Assembly (NCBI RefSeq): GCF_051900535.1
Contig: NZ_JBHZGI010000001.1
Span: 992,001 to 1,056,000 of the forward strand
Reading direction: 5' to 3'
DNA length: 64,000 nt
DNA from: Frateuria_A sp051900535
Lineage (GTDB): Bacteria; Pseudomonadota; Gammaproteobacteria; Xanthomonadales; Rhodanobacteraceae
Shown here: one piece after another, positions 32,568 to 40,795 of the stretch
How positions within the stretch are numbered: the stretch's first letter is position 1
Layout: each line of letters starts with the position of its first letter
The notes under the pieces: generated by a model
Database searches by the model: none
What the model saw: the letters and a program-made list of their open reading frames with translations, nothing else
What the model was told of the DNA's origin: nothing
Position numbers and translations under genes: made by a program

Positions 32568-34442
32568 ATGGCCACCCAGATCCCCACCCTCAACAGCTGC
32601 CTGCCCCGCATGACCGCGGGCGAAAAGCGCTTCGCCCAGCGGCTGGAACAGAAGCTGGAGGACGACTACCTGCTCTGGTACGACGTGCCGGTGGGCCTGA
32701 AGCAGCGGCGGCCGGATTTCGTCGTCTTCCACCCGCGCCGCGGCCTGCTGGTGCTGGAGGTGAAGGACTGGAAGGCCGAGACCATCCAGCACGCGGACAG
32801 CACCCAGTTCACGCTGGTCACCGACCGCGGCCTGGTGAAGGAGAACCATCCGCTGCTGCAGGCGCGCGCGTACGCGCTGGAGATCGGCGTGGTGCTCGAG
32901 CGCGACCCGGCGCTGCGTTACCCGGAAGGCCACCGCCACGCTGGCAAGATCATCATGCCGTGGGCCTGGGGCGTGGTGCTGGCCAACATCAGCCGCAAGC
33001 AGTTCGAGGACGGCGGGCTGGACGCGGTGATCCCCCCGCACCTGGCGATCTGCCGCGACGAGTTCTACGAGTCCGTCGAATCGGAGGACTTCCAGGAGCG
33101 GCTGTGGGCGATGTTCCCTTACGCCTTCCCGGTCGCGCTGACGCTGCCGCAGATCGACCGCGTGCGCTGGCACCTGTTCCCCGAACTGCGGGTGGAACCC
33201 GGCAGCGGCCAGTTTGGCCTGTTCGGCCCGACCGACGCGGCGGTGCGTCCGCTGCAGATCCCCGAACTGGTCAAGGTGATGGACGCCCAGCAGGAACAGC
33301 TGGCGCGCTCGCTCGGCGACGAGCACCGGATCATCCACGGCGTGGCCGGTTCCGGGAAAACCATGATCCTGGGCTTCCGCGCCATGCAGCTGGCGCGCGC
33401 GATGAACCGGCCGATATTGATCCTTTGCTACAACAAGACGCTGGCCGCGCGGCTGGAGCAGCTGATCGGCGAGCGCGGCCTGGCCGAGAAGGTGCAGGTC
33501 TACAACTTCCACAAGTGGTGCCACAAGATGCTCACGGCCTACCACGTGGAGCTGCCGCCGAAGGGTTCGGACGGCTTCTTCGGCCAGATGGTGGAGCGGG
33601 TGATCGACGGCGTCGACCGCGGGCAGATCCCGCGCTTCCAGTACGGTGCGGTGCTGGTGGACGAAGGCCACGATTTCGAGCCGGACTGGTACAAGCTGAT
33701 CGTGCAGATGATCGACCCGGCCACCAACTCGCTGCTGGTGCTCTACGACGACGCGCAGAACATCTACGGCAAGGCCGACCGTCGCAAGGTCAGCTGGAAG
33801 AGCCTCGGCGTGCAGGCGCAGGGTCGCACCACCATCCTCAAGCTCAACTACCGCAACACGCTGGAAATACTGGCCGTCGCGCGCGGTTTCGCCAACGAGC
33901 TGCTCGATGCCCGCCCCGACGACGACGACGGCGTGCCGCTGATCGCCCCCGAGAGCGCCGGCCGCCGCGGCGCGGTGCCGGAGCTGATTCGCGTGGAGAC
34001 CGCACCGGCGCAGCTCACCGTCCTCATCGCCCAGCTGCGCGACGAACACGCGCACGGACGGCCGTGGTCGGACATGGCGGTGATCTTCCGCAACCAGTGG
34101 GAGGGCGAGAAGCTCGCCGAGGCGCTGGCGCGCGAAGACATCCCCGGCCGACTGGCCGAGGGCCGCGGCAAGGGCGCGCTGTTCGCCGTCGGCGACACGG
34201 TCAAGCTCGTGACCATGCATTCGAGCAAGGGCCTGGAGTTCCCGTTCGTGATCATTCCCGGCCTGGGCTCGCTGCCCAAGGAAGGCAAGGACGAGGCCGA
34301 GGAAGCGCGCCTGCTCTACGTGGCGATGACCCGCGCCACCGAGCGGCTGGTATTGATCCACCACGACGACTCGGTGTTCAGCAAGCGCATCCGCGACGCG
34401 ATCAACCAGGTGCAGGACCAATTGGTGGCGCTACCGGCCTGA
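32568..34442 (+). CDS. NERD-domain nuclease fused to a UvrD/Rep-like superfamily I helicase
   Basis: A 624-residue protein. The N-terminal part (about 20-130) is a NERD domain: RRPDFVVFHPRRGLLVLEVKDWK carries the PD-(D/E)xK-like Asp...ExK core. An SF1 helicase follows: Walker A HGVAGSGKTM (near 260), CYNKTLAARL (Ia), VLVDEGHDFEPDW (Walker B, DEGH), LYDDAQNIYG (III), LNYRNT (IV), TMHSSKGLEFPFV (V) and YVAMTRATERL (VI). It is probably a DNA-processing enzyme in repair or protection from foreign DNA; the biological role is not established. It stands alone with its own promoter. Confidence 0.88.
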   Translation: MATQIPTLNSCLPRMTAGEKRFAQRLEQKLEDDYLLWYDVPVGLKQRRPDFVVFHPRRGLLVLEVKDWKAETIQHADSTQFTLVTDRGLVKENHPLLQARAYALEIGVVLERDPALRYPEGHRHAGKIIMPWAWGVVLANISRKQFEDGGLDAVIPPHLAICRDEFYESVESEDFQERLWAMFPYAFPVALTLPQIDRVRWHLFPELRVEPGSGQFGLFGPTDAAVRPLQIPELVKVMDAQQEQLARSLGDEHRIIHGVAGSGKTMILGFRAMQLARAMNRPILILCYNKTLAARLEQLIGERGLAEKVQVYNFHKWCHKMLTAYHVELPPKGSDGFFGQMVERVIDGVDRGQIPRFQYGAVLVDEGHDFEPDWYKLIVQMIDPATNSLLVLYDDAQNIYGKADRRKVSWKSLGVQAQGRTTILKLNYRNTLEILAVARGFANELLDARPDDDDGVPLIAPESAGRRGAVPELIRVETAPAQLTVLIAQLRDEHAHGRPWSDMAVIFRNQWEGEKLAEALAREDIPGRLAEGRGKGALFAVGDTVKLVTMHSSKGLEFPFVIIPGLGSLPKEGKDEAEEARLLYVAMTRATERLVLIHHDDSVFSKRIRDAINQVQDQLVALPA

Positions 34443-34490
34443 CGGGTTCCCGGTAGGAAAAAGCTCCACGTAGCGGCTTGCCTCTTCCGG

Positions 34491-34542
34491 GCGCACATCC
34501 CTGCGACCGATGCATGGCGGCCGCGCACAGGTGCCCTTCTAC
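34491..34542. repeat. Diverged member of the long GTAG/CTAC palindrome family
   Basis: The right arm CGCGCACAGGTGCCCTTCTAC matches, with changes, the arms at 17730-17755 and 57171-57192; the left arm is decayed. It lies between the helicase and carboxypeptidase genes. Confidence 0.4.
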
Positions 34543-34588
34543 AGGGCTCCCATGCCTTTGGGCACACTCCCGCCCAGCTGGCAACCGC

Positions 34589-34594
34589 TAGGCT
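34589..34594 (+). promoter_or_regulatory. Candidate -10 element for the serine carboxypeptidase
   Basis: TAGGCT, 27 bases before the GTG start, at the same spacing as TAGACT before pldA. Confidence 0.3.
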
Positions 34595-34621
34595 GGGGCT
34601 TTCGCTCCAGGGGAACCCACC

Positions 34622-36112
34622 GTGCGCAAAACCCTCCAGGCCACCCTGCTGGCCGCTTCGCTGCTGGCCGGCTTGGCGGCCCCTGCCTTCGCCGCCGACA
34701 AGCCCGCCGCCGAAGCCAGCCACGCCGACTTCCACCTGCCGCCCCTGCCCGACGACGCGCACGTGCAGCAGACCGCGCAGATCGACGGGCGCTCGCTCAA
34801 GTACACCGTCACCGTCGGCTCGCTGCCGGTGCGCGACGAGAAGGGCAACACCGTGGCCGAGGTGGTCTACACCGCCTACACCATGGGCGGCGGCGATCGA
34901 CCGGTGACCTTCGCGCTCAACGGCGGCCCTGGCGCCTCCTCGGTGTACCTCAACCTCGGCGCGATCGGCCCCAAGCGCGTGGCCTTCGGCGTCGAGGGCA
35001 ACAACCCTTCCGATCCGGCCACCCTGCACGACAACCCCGGCAGCTGGCTGCCCTTCACCGACCTGGTGTTCATCGACCCGGTCGGCACCGGCTTCAGCCG
35101 CGCCCTGGTGGAGGACAAGAAGGCCACCGAGCTTTTCTACAGCACCGACAACGACATCAAGTACCTCTCGCGCATCGTCTACGACTGGCTGGTGAAGAAC
35201 GGCCGCCTGCAGTCGCCCAAGTACCTGGTCGGCGAAAGCTACGGCGGCTTCCGCGGCCCGCGCATCACCGACTACCTGCAGACCCAGCTGGGCGTCGCGA
35301 TGAAGGGCGTTGTGCTGGTGTCGCCCTACCTGGACCCGGCCGCCTCCAACGACGAGAACGTCTCGCCGCTGCCGTGGATGCTGACCCTGCCCTCGATCGC
35401 CGCGGCGCACCTGGAACGCGAGCACAGGTTCAGCCCCGAAGCGATGGCGCAGGTGATCGAGTACACGCGCGGCGAATACGCCACCGACCTGATGCGCGGC
35501 CGCTCCGATCCGCAGGCGACCGAGCGGGTGATCAGGAAGGTCACCGAGCTGACCGGGCTGGACCCTCTGTTCGTGCGCCGCTCCGGCGGACGCCTCGAGA
35601 CACAGGCCTACCTGCGCGAGGTCTACCGCGCCCAGGGCAAGCTTGGCAGCCGCTACGACTCCAACGTCACCGCGTGGGATCCCTTCCCCTACGCACCGCG
35701 CCAGCGCACCGGCGACCCGATCCTGAACGGCATCATCGCGCCGACCACCACGGCGATGGTCGACTTCGTCACCCGTACCGTGGGCTGGAAATACTCCGGC
35801 CGCTACAACGCGCTCAGCTACGACGTGAACCGCCTGTGGCACGAGGACGACGACGCCATCGAGGGTTCGGTCTCGCAGTTGCGCGAATCCGTCGCCAACG
35901 ATCCGGGCCTGCGCGTGCTGATCGCACATGGGTGGGACGATCTCTCCTGCCCGTTCATGGCCTCGGTGCTGATCGTCGACCAGATGCCGCCGATGGGCGA
36001 TGCGACCCGCGTGCAGGTGAAGAGCTACCCCGGCGGCCACATGTTCTACGCCCGGCCGGACAGCCAGGCGGCGCTGCTCAAGGACGTCAAGGCGCTCTAC
36101 GGCGCGCGCTGA
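34622..36112 (+). CDS. Secreted S10-family serine carboxypeptidase
   Basis: A 496-residue exported peptidase. The signal peptide ends AFA/AD (about 25). The family motifs are NGGPGASSVYLNLGAIGPKR (oxyanion hole), GESYGGFRGPR with the catalytic Ser, the Asp in AHGWDDLSCPF and the His in GGHMFYARPD. S10 enzymes release C-terminal residues at acid pH, and related Xanthomonadales proteins are periplasmic or secreted. The start is GTG at 34622 with AGGGGAA upstream. Confidence 0.92.
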   Translation: MRKTLQATLLAASLLAGLAAPAFAADKPAAEASHADFHLPPLPDDAHVQQTAQIDGRSLKYTVTVGSLPVRDEKGNTVAEVVYTAYTMGGGDRPVTFALNGGPGASSVYLNLGAIGPKRVAFGVEGNNPSDPATLHDNPGSWLPFTDLVFIDPVGTGFSRALVEDKKATELFYSTDNDIKYLSRIVYDWLVKNGRLQSPKYLVGESYGGFRGPRITDYLQTQLGVAMKGVVLVSPYLDPAASNDENVSPLPWMLTLPSIAAAHLEREHRFSPEAMAQVIEYTRGEYATDLMRGRSDPQATERVIRKVTELTGLDPLFVRRSGGRLETQAYLREVYRAQGKLGSRYDSNVTAWDPFPYAPRQRTGDPILNGIIAPTTTAMVDFVTRTVGWKYSGRYNALSYDVNRLWHEDDDAIEGSVSQLRESVANDPGLRVLIAHGWDDLSCPFMASVLIVDQMPPMGDATRVQVKSYPGGHMFYARPDSQAALLKDVKALYGAR

Positions 36113-36116
36113 TGAT

Positions 36117-36152
36117 GTAGGTTGGGATGCGCCAGACGAGCGCATCCCAACC
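36117..36152. repeat. GTAG-headed hairpin with a perfect 13-bp stem
   Basis: GGTTGGGATGCGC-cagacga-GCGCATCCCAACC, preceded by GTA. It lies between the carboxypeptidase stop and the Rieske oxygenase start on the same strand, and could attenuate read-through. Confidence 0.6.
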
Positions 36153-36169
36153 ACCATCGGTGCCCTGCC

Positions 36170-37249
36170 ATGACCGAGCTGCTCACGCCCGACCTCCTCG
36201 CCGCCCAGCCGCTCGATCACGCGCTCGCGCTTTCGGCTCGCTGCTACACCGATCCGCGCATGCCGGCGCTCGATGCCCGGGCCGTGTTCGCGAAGAGCTG
36301 GCAGCTGGTCTGCCACCAGTCGCAGCTGGCTGGCGTGGGCGACCACCTGGTTACAAGCATCGCCGGCCTGCCGATCGTCGTCGTGCGCAGCGATGAGGCG
36401 ACCATCCGTGCCTTCCACAACGTGTGCCGCCATCGCGCCGGGCCGGTTGCCAGTTGCGACGGCAAGGGCGCGACCGCGTTGCGCTGCCGCTACCACGGCT
36501 GGACCTACGGCCTGGACGGCGTCCTGCGCGGTGCGCCCGAGATGGGCCGCACGCCCGACTTCGATCCCTCGACGATCCGGCTGCCCGAGGCACGCGTGCA
36601 GGTGTGGCAGGGCCTGGTCTTCGTCGCCACCGGCGAGGCGCCGCCGTTCGCCGGATTCGTCGAAGGCATCGACGCGCGCCTGGGCGAGGGCCGCTCGCTG
36701 GCCGGCTTCGAGTTCCACCACCGCGCCAGCTGGGAGGTCGCCTGCAACTGGAAGGTGTACGTGGACAACTACCTGGAGGGCTACCACGTGCCGCACATCC
36801 ACCCGGGCCTGAACAGCGTGCTGGACTACCGCAGCTACGTCACCGAGACCGCGCAGTGGTACTCCTACCAGTTCAGCCCGCTGGAAAGCGCCGACGAGCT
36901 CTACGGCAGCGGCGAGGCGCTGTACTACTTCCTCTATCCCAACACGATGCTCAACATCCTGCCCGGGCGTCTGCAGACCAATCGCGTGCTGCCGCTCGGG
37001 GTGGACCGCTGCCGCGTGGAGTTCGACTTCTACTACGCGCCGGACGCGAGCGAAGAGGCCCGCGCCCGGCGCGAGCGCGACATCGCCTTCAGCGACGAGG
37101 TGCAGGACGAGGACGTGACCATCTGCGAGGACGTGCAGCGCGGGCTTGCGTCCGGTTCCTACGAGAGCGGCCGCCTCAACCCGCTGCGCGAGAACGCCGT
37201 CCACCATTTCCACGAACTGCTGCGCCGCGCCTACCGCGAGCACGCGTGA
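36170..37249 (+). CDS. Rieske non-haem iron oxygenase, alpha subunit
   Basis: A 359-residue ring-hydroxylating-type oxygenase. The Rieske [2Fe-2S] ligands are Cys86/His88 (CRHRAG) and Cys106/His109 (CRYHGW). The mononuclear iron ligands are His206 and His211 in YLEGYHVPHIHPG, with a late Asp in the QDEDVTICEDVQ segment. Small soluble members like this include choline, glycine-betaine and carnitine monooxygenases. No reductase gene is adjacent. The TGA stop overlaps the GTG start of a permease, so substrate uptake and oxidation are probably linked; the substrate is not known. Confidence 0.85.
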   Translation: MTELLTPDLLAAQPLDHALALSARCYTDPRMPALDARAVFAKSWQLVCHQSQLAGVGDHLVTSIAGLPIVVVRSDEATIRAFHNVCRHRAGPVASCDGKGATALRCRYHGWTYGLDGVLRGAPEMGRTPDFDPSTIRLPEARVQVWQGLVFVATGEAPPFAGFVEGIDARLGEGRSLAGFEFHHRASWEVACNWKVYVDNYLEGYHVPHIHPGLNSVLDYRSYVTETAQWYSYQFSPLESADELYGSGEALYYFLYPNTMLNILPGRLQTNRVLPLGVDRCRVEFDFYYAPDASEEARARRERDIAFSDEVQDEDVTICEDVQRGLASGSYESGRLNPLRENAVHHFHELLRRAYREHA

Positions 37250-38544
37250 GCAGCCCCTCCGCCGCGGCTTCACGCCCGCTCGGCCAGCTGGCCCTGATCG
37301 CTCTGGTGGTCGGCAACATGATCGGCTCGGGCGTGTTCCTGCTGCCCGCGGCGCTGGCGCCGTTCGGCGCGGCGAGCCTGCTGGGCTGGGGGCTGACGCT
37401 GGCCGGCGCGCTGCTGCTGGCACTGGTATACGCCTGGCTGGCGCGCGCGATCCGCAACCACGGCGGTGCCTACGGTTACGCGCGGCGCGCGTTCGGCGAC
37501 GGCGTCGGTTTCGTGGTGGCATGGAGCTACTGGGTCTGCACCTGGAGCGCCAACGCGGCGATCGCGGTGGCCTTCGCCGGCAGCCTGGGCGCGCTGTGGC
37601 CGGCCGCCACCGCCACGCCGGCTCTTTCCGCCGCCTGCGCGCTGGGCGCGTTGTGGCTGTGCACCGCGGTGAACCTGGCCGGCGTGCGCGAGGCGGCGCG
37701 CATGCAGATGCTCACCACCCTGCTCAAGCTGGTGCCGCTGGTGTTGTTCGGCCTGGTCGGCCTGGGCTGGGTGCATGCCGGTGCCTATCGACCGTTCAAT
37801 CCGAGCGGCCTGCCGCTGCTGGGCGTCACCACCTCGGTGGCCGCCCTCACGCTGTGGGCCATGCTCGGCTTCGAGGCGGCCACGGTGCCGACGGGCGTGG
37901 TGCGCGACCCGGAACGCACGGTGCCGCGCGCCACCGTGATCGGCATGCTGGTCGCAGGCCTGGCCACGATGCTCGCCTGCACGGTGGTGATCGGATTGCT
38001 GCCGGCCGACGAATTGCGCCGCTCTGCCGCGCCGATGGTCGCCGCGGCGGCGCGCGTGTGGGGACCGGCCGCGGGCCTCGCACTGGCCGCCGTGGCGACG
38101 ATCTCCTGCTTCGGCGCGCTCAACGGCTGGGTGCTGCTGCAGGCCCAGACGCCACTGGCCGCGGCGCAGGATGGCCTGTTCCCGGCGCGCTTTGCCCGGC
38201 TCGACGCGCGCGGCACGCCGGCCTTCGGCCTGGTGCTGGGCAGCGGCCTGGCCAGCGCGCTGATCGTGGCCAACTACAGCCGCACGCTGGTCGCGCTGTT
38301 CACCTTCTCGATCCTGTTGTCCACCGCCACCACGCTGCTGCCCTACGTGGTGAGCGTGCTGGCCTGGTGGCGGATCGAGCCGGCCGCGCGCTGGTGGCGG
38401 CGGCTGGTCGCCGCCGGCGCGCTCGCCTATGCGTTGTGGGCGCTGGCCGGCACCGGCATCGAGTCGCTGATGTGGGCGGGCGTGCTGGTGGCGATGGGGC
38501 TGCCGGTACTGCTGTGGCAGCGCCGGCGCTCGGCCATTCCGTAG
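37246..38544 (+). CDS. APC-superfamily amino acid/amine permease
   Basis: A 432-residue transporter with about twelve hydrophobic segments. The first helix VVGNMIGSGVFLLPAALAPFG is the APC signature with the substrate-binding GSG turn. GGAYGYARRAFGDGVGFVVAWSYW and LGFEAATVPTGVVRDPERTVPRA follow. It is of the YjeH/arginine-agmatine antiporter type rather than LysP. It starts with GTG at 37246, overlapping the Rieske oxygenase stop. The stop TAG belongs to a short GTAG...CTAC sequence. Confidence 0.88.
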   Translation: MSSPSAAASRPLGQLALIALVVGNMIGSGVFLLPAALAPFGAASLLGWGLTLAGALLLALVYAWLARAIRNHGGAYGYARRAFGDGVGFVVAWSYWVCTWSANAAIAVAFAGSLGALWPAATATPALSAACALGALWLCTAVNLAGVREAARMQMLTTLLKLVPLVLFGLVGLGWVHAGAYRPFNPSGLPLLGVTTSVAALTLWAMLGFEAATVPTGVVRDPERTVPRATVIGMLVAGLATMLACTVVIGLLPADELRRSAAPMVAAAARVWGPAAGLALAAVATISCFGALNGWVLLQAQTPLAAAQDGLFPARFARLDARGTPAFGLVLGSGLASALIVANYSRTLVALFTFSILLSTATTLLPYVVSVLAWWRIEPAARWWRRLVAAGALAYALWALAGTGIESLMWAGVLVAMGLPVLLWQRRRSAIP

Positions 38545-38554
38545 GCGGCGCTAC
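38541..38554. repeat. Minimal GTAG...CTAC sequence between convergent genes
   Basis: GTAGGCGGCGCTAC. Its GTAG gives the permease stop and its CTAC gives the LysR stop on the other strand, leaving six bases between the two coding regions. Confidence 0.5.
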
Positions 38555-39441
38555 GGCGTCGCGGCCTGCCAGCGCAGCCAGTCGATGACCGCCGCGACCG
38601 CCGGGCGCGGTCGCGCGTCGTCGGCGCGCACGATCCAGTAGGCCGTACCCAGTGGTACCTCCAGCGCACCAAACGGGCGCACCAGCGTCCCGGCCGCGAG
38701 TTCCTCGGCCACCAGGCGATGGCGCGCCAGCGCCACGCCCTGTCCCTGCTGCGCGGCCCGCAGCACGAGGTCCGACGACGCATAGCGCGCGCCACCCTGC
38801 AGCGACAGCCTGGCCGGCCCGTGCGCCCGCCGCCAGGACTCCCACGCCGCCTGCGGGTCGCGGTCGTGCAGCAGGCGCAATCCGGCCAGCTGGTCAGGCC
38901 GCGAGGGGCAGCCGTGGTCCTGCCAGTAGGCAGGGCTCATCACCGGGTACAGCGCGTCGCCCATCCATGGCTCGCAGTGCAGCTCCGGCCAGGGGCCCTG
39001 CCCCATGCGCAATGCCACGTCCATGCGGCCATCGGCGAAACCTTCGAGCTTCTGGTCGACAAGCACCGACAGCTCGATCTTCGGATGCGCCTTCTCGAAC
39101 GACGGCAACCGGGGCAGCAGCCAGCGGATCGCGAACGAGGGCGTGGTCGACAGCGCGACCGCATGTGCAGGCCGCGCCTCGCGCAACACCGCCACCGCAC
39201 GTTCGATCTCGCCCAGCCCCGCGCAGACGGCCCGGCCCAGCGCTTCACCCTGCGGCGTGAACGCCAATCCCGCGCGGCCTGCGCCGGCGTGCAGCAGCGG
39301 CACGCCCAGCCAGCGGTCGAGCTCGCGCAGATGGCGGCTCATTGACGAATGGGCCATCCCCAGTTCGCGCGCCGCGGCGCGCACGCCACGGTGCTGGTAG
39401 ACCAGGGCGAAGGCGCGCAGGGCGTTCAGGGGCAGATCCAT
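38551..39441 (-). CDS. LysR-family transcriptional regulator (GcvA-like)
   Basis: A 296-residue LTTR. The N-terminal winged helix LNALRAFALVYQHRGVRAAARELGMAHSSMSRHLRELDRWLG is at 5-46, then the effector-binding domain (VDQKLEGFADGRMDVALRMG). The sequence pattern is of the GcvA/AmpR group. It is divergent from the LysE exporter (95 bp between), which is the likeliest target; the permease and Rieske genes converge on it. A LysR T-N11-A box in the gap cannot be assigned with confidence. Confidence 0.88.
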   Translation of the reverse strand: MDLPLNALRAFALVYQHRGVRAAARELGMAHSSMSRHLRELDRWLGVPLLHAGAGRAGLAFTPQGEALGRAVCAGLGEIERAVAVLREARPAHAVALSTTPSFAIRWLLPRLPSFEKAHPKIELSVLVDQKLEGFADGRMDVALRMGQGPWPELHCEPWMGDALYPVMSPAYWQDHGCPSRPDQLAGLRLLHDRDPQAAWESWRRAHGPARLSLQGGARYASSDLVLRAAQQGQGVALARHRLVAEELAAGTLVRPFGALEVPLGTAYWIVRADDARPRPAVAAVIDWLRWQAATP

Positions 39442-39536
39442 GGTCGGAATTCTAGACCATAGCCGACACCCTTCCGGCCACCGAAAAGCGTCACGCTGTG
39501 GATGCTGCTTGATGACAGCGCCACCACGGGGACGCC

Positions 39537-40127
39537 ATGCACGACCTGCTCGCCTGCGCCGGCCTGCTGTTTGCCGCCGCGATCACGCCCGGACCAAACA
39601 ACCTGGTGGTGCTGCGCGCGTCAGGCCACGGTGGCGTGCGCGCGGCCGCCGGCGCGATCGGTGGCATCGTGCTCGGCGGACTGGCCCTGCTCGCCGTGGT
39701 CGCGACCGGCGCCGGCGCACTGCTGTCGACGCACGCCACGCTGCGCAAGACGCTCGCCGCGCTCGGCGCCGCCTACATGGCATGGCTGGGCATGCGCCTG
39801 CTCGGGAGCACGCCCGGCCGGGCATCCGCCGGCGCGATGGTGCTGCCCACGGGCGCGCTCGGCCTGTTCGGCTTCCAGTTCCTCAATCCCAAGGGCTGGG
39901 CGATGGTCACGGCGATCGTCGCCGCCCGCCCCGTCGCCGATGCGGCCGGCTACCTGCCGCTTGCCCTGCTGTTCACCGCCATTCCGCTGGCCTGCCTGCT
40001 GTTGTGGGGTTTCGCTGGCCAGCGGCTCGCCGCGCACCTGGCGCGTCCGCGTTCGCGCCGGCGCATCGATGCCGCCATGGGCGTGCTGCTGCTCGCCAGC
40101 GCGGTGCTGCTGCTCGTCGATCTTTGA
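39537..40127 (+). CDS. LysE/RhtB-family amino acid exporter
   Basis: A 196-residue inner-membrane protein with five or six hydrophobic segments. AAAITPGPNNLVVLRASGHGG is the family signature near the N-terminus, with FGFQFLNPKGWAMV in the middle. It exports amino acids or homoserine-lactone-like compounds; the substrate is unknown. It is divergent from the LysR gene and followed after 18 bp by an FMN reductase, suggesting a short operon. Confidence 0.9.
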   Translation: MHDLLACAGLLFAAAITPGPNNLVVLRASGHGGVRAAAGAIGGIVLGGLALLAVVATGAGALLSTHATLRKTLAALGAAYMAWLGMRLLGSTPGRASAGAMVLPTGALGLFGFQFLNPKGWAMVTAIVAARPVADAAGYLPLALLFTAIPLACLLLWGFAGQRLAAHLARPRSRRRIDAAMGVLLLASAVLLLVDL

Positions 40128-40145
40128 CTTGCTGGAGAGAACGCC

Positions 40146-40736
40146 ATGACCCACCGTCCCCTTCGCTTCCTTGGCCTGTCCGGCAGCCTGCGCCGCGCAT
40201 CCTGGAACCGCCGCCTGCTGCAGTCCGCCGCCGGGCTGGCGCCGACCGGCGCCACGATGGAGGTCTACGACGCACTGGGCAGCGTGCCGCTGTTCGACGA
40301 AGACCTGGAGCACGCGTCGCCAGACGGAGTGCCCGGCGTGCGCGCGCTGCGCGAGGCGATCGCCGCGGCCGACGGTCTGGTGATCGCCACGCCGGAGTAC
40401 AACCACGCCTTGCCCGGCGTGCTGAAGAACGCACTGGACTGGCTCTCGCGCGAAGACGCGACACTGGCCGATATTCCGGTCGCCGTGCTCGGCGCCAGCA
40501 GCGGCCCCTGGGGAACGCGGCTGGCACAGGCTTCGCTGCGTCAGGTCCTGCATACCTGCGGCGCGCTGGTGATGCCCTCGCCCACGCTGTTCATCGCCCA
40601 TGCGGCGGAACGCTTCGATGCGCATGGCGCACTCGCCGATGAGGCGACACGAGCGGCGTTGCAACGGTTCATGGGCGCCTTCGCCGGATGGGTCCATCGC
40701 GTCGCGCCATCCAGTGTGGAAGCGGGCGCTGCGTGA
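40146..40736 (+). CDS. NADPH-dependent FMN reductase
   Basis: A 196-residue flavodoxin-like protein. LGLSGSLRRASWNRRLL binds the FMN phosphate, and ATPEYNHALPGVLKNALDWLSR is the second family motif. It belongs to the NAD(P)H:FMN/quinone/azo reductase group (SsuE/ChrR-like). It probably reduces quinones, chromate or azo compounds, and a ChrA chromate transporter lies 2.2 kb downstream on the other strand. Likely co-transcribed with lysE. Confidence 0.9.
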   Translation: MTHRPLRFLGLSGSLRRASWNRRLLQSAAGLAPTGATMEVYDALGSVPLFDEDLEHASPDGVPGVRALREAIAAADGLVIATPEYNHALPGVLKNALDWLSREDATLADIPVAVLGASSGPWGTRLAQASLRQVLHTCGALVMPSPTLFIAHAAERFDAHGALADEATRAALQRFMGAFAGWVHRVAPSSVEAGAA

Positions 40737-40795
40737 TCCGGCAACGCAACGTACGGTGAACGGCGGACGCGCAAAACGGGCGACGGGGACGTCCC

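Noticed and set aside
32361..34421. Long minus-strand frame opposite the helicase gene
   Set aside because: The antisense translation has no motif and is rich in His, Gln, Arg and Val as expected for a shadow; the plus strand has a full SF1 motif set.
34316..37522. Very long open frame (over 1000 codons) on the minus strand opposite the carboxypeptidase, Rieske and permease genes
   Set aside because: It is a shadow frame caused by high GC content; the product is Arg/Ala/His/Val-rich with no domain, and the plus strand carries clear family motifs throughout.
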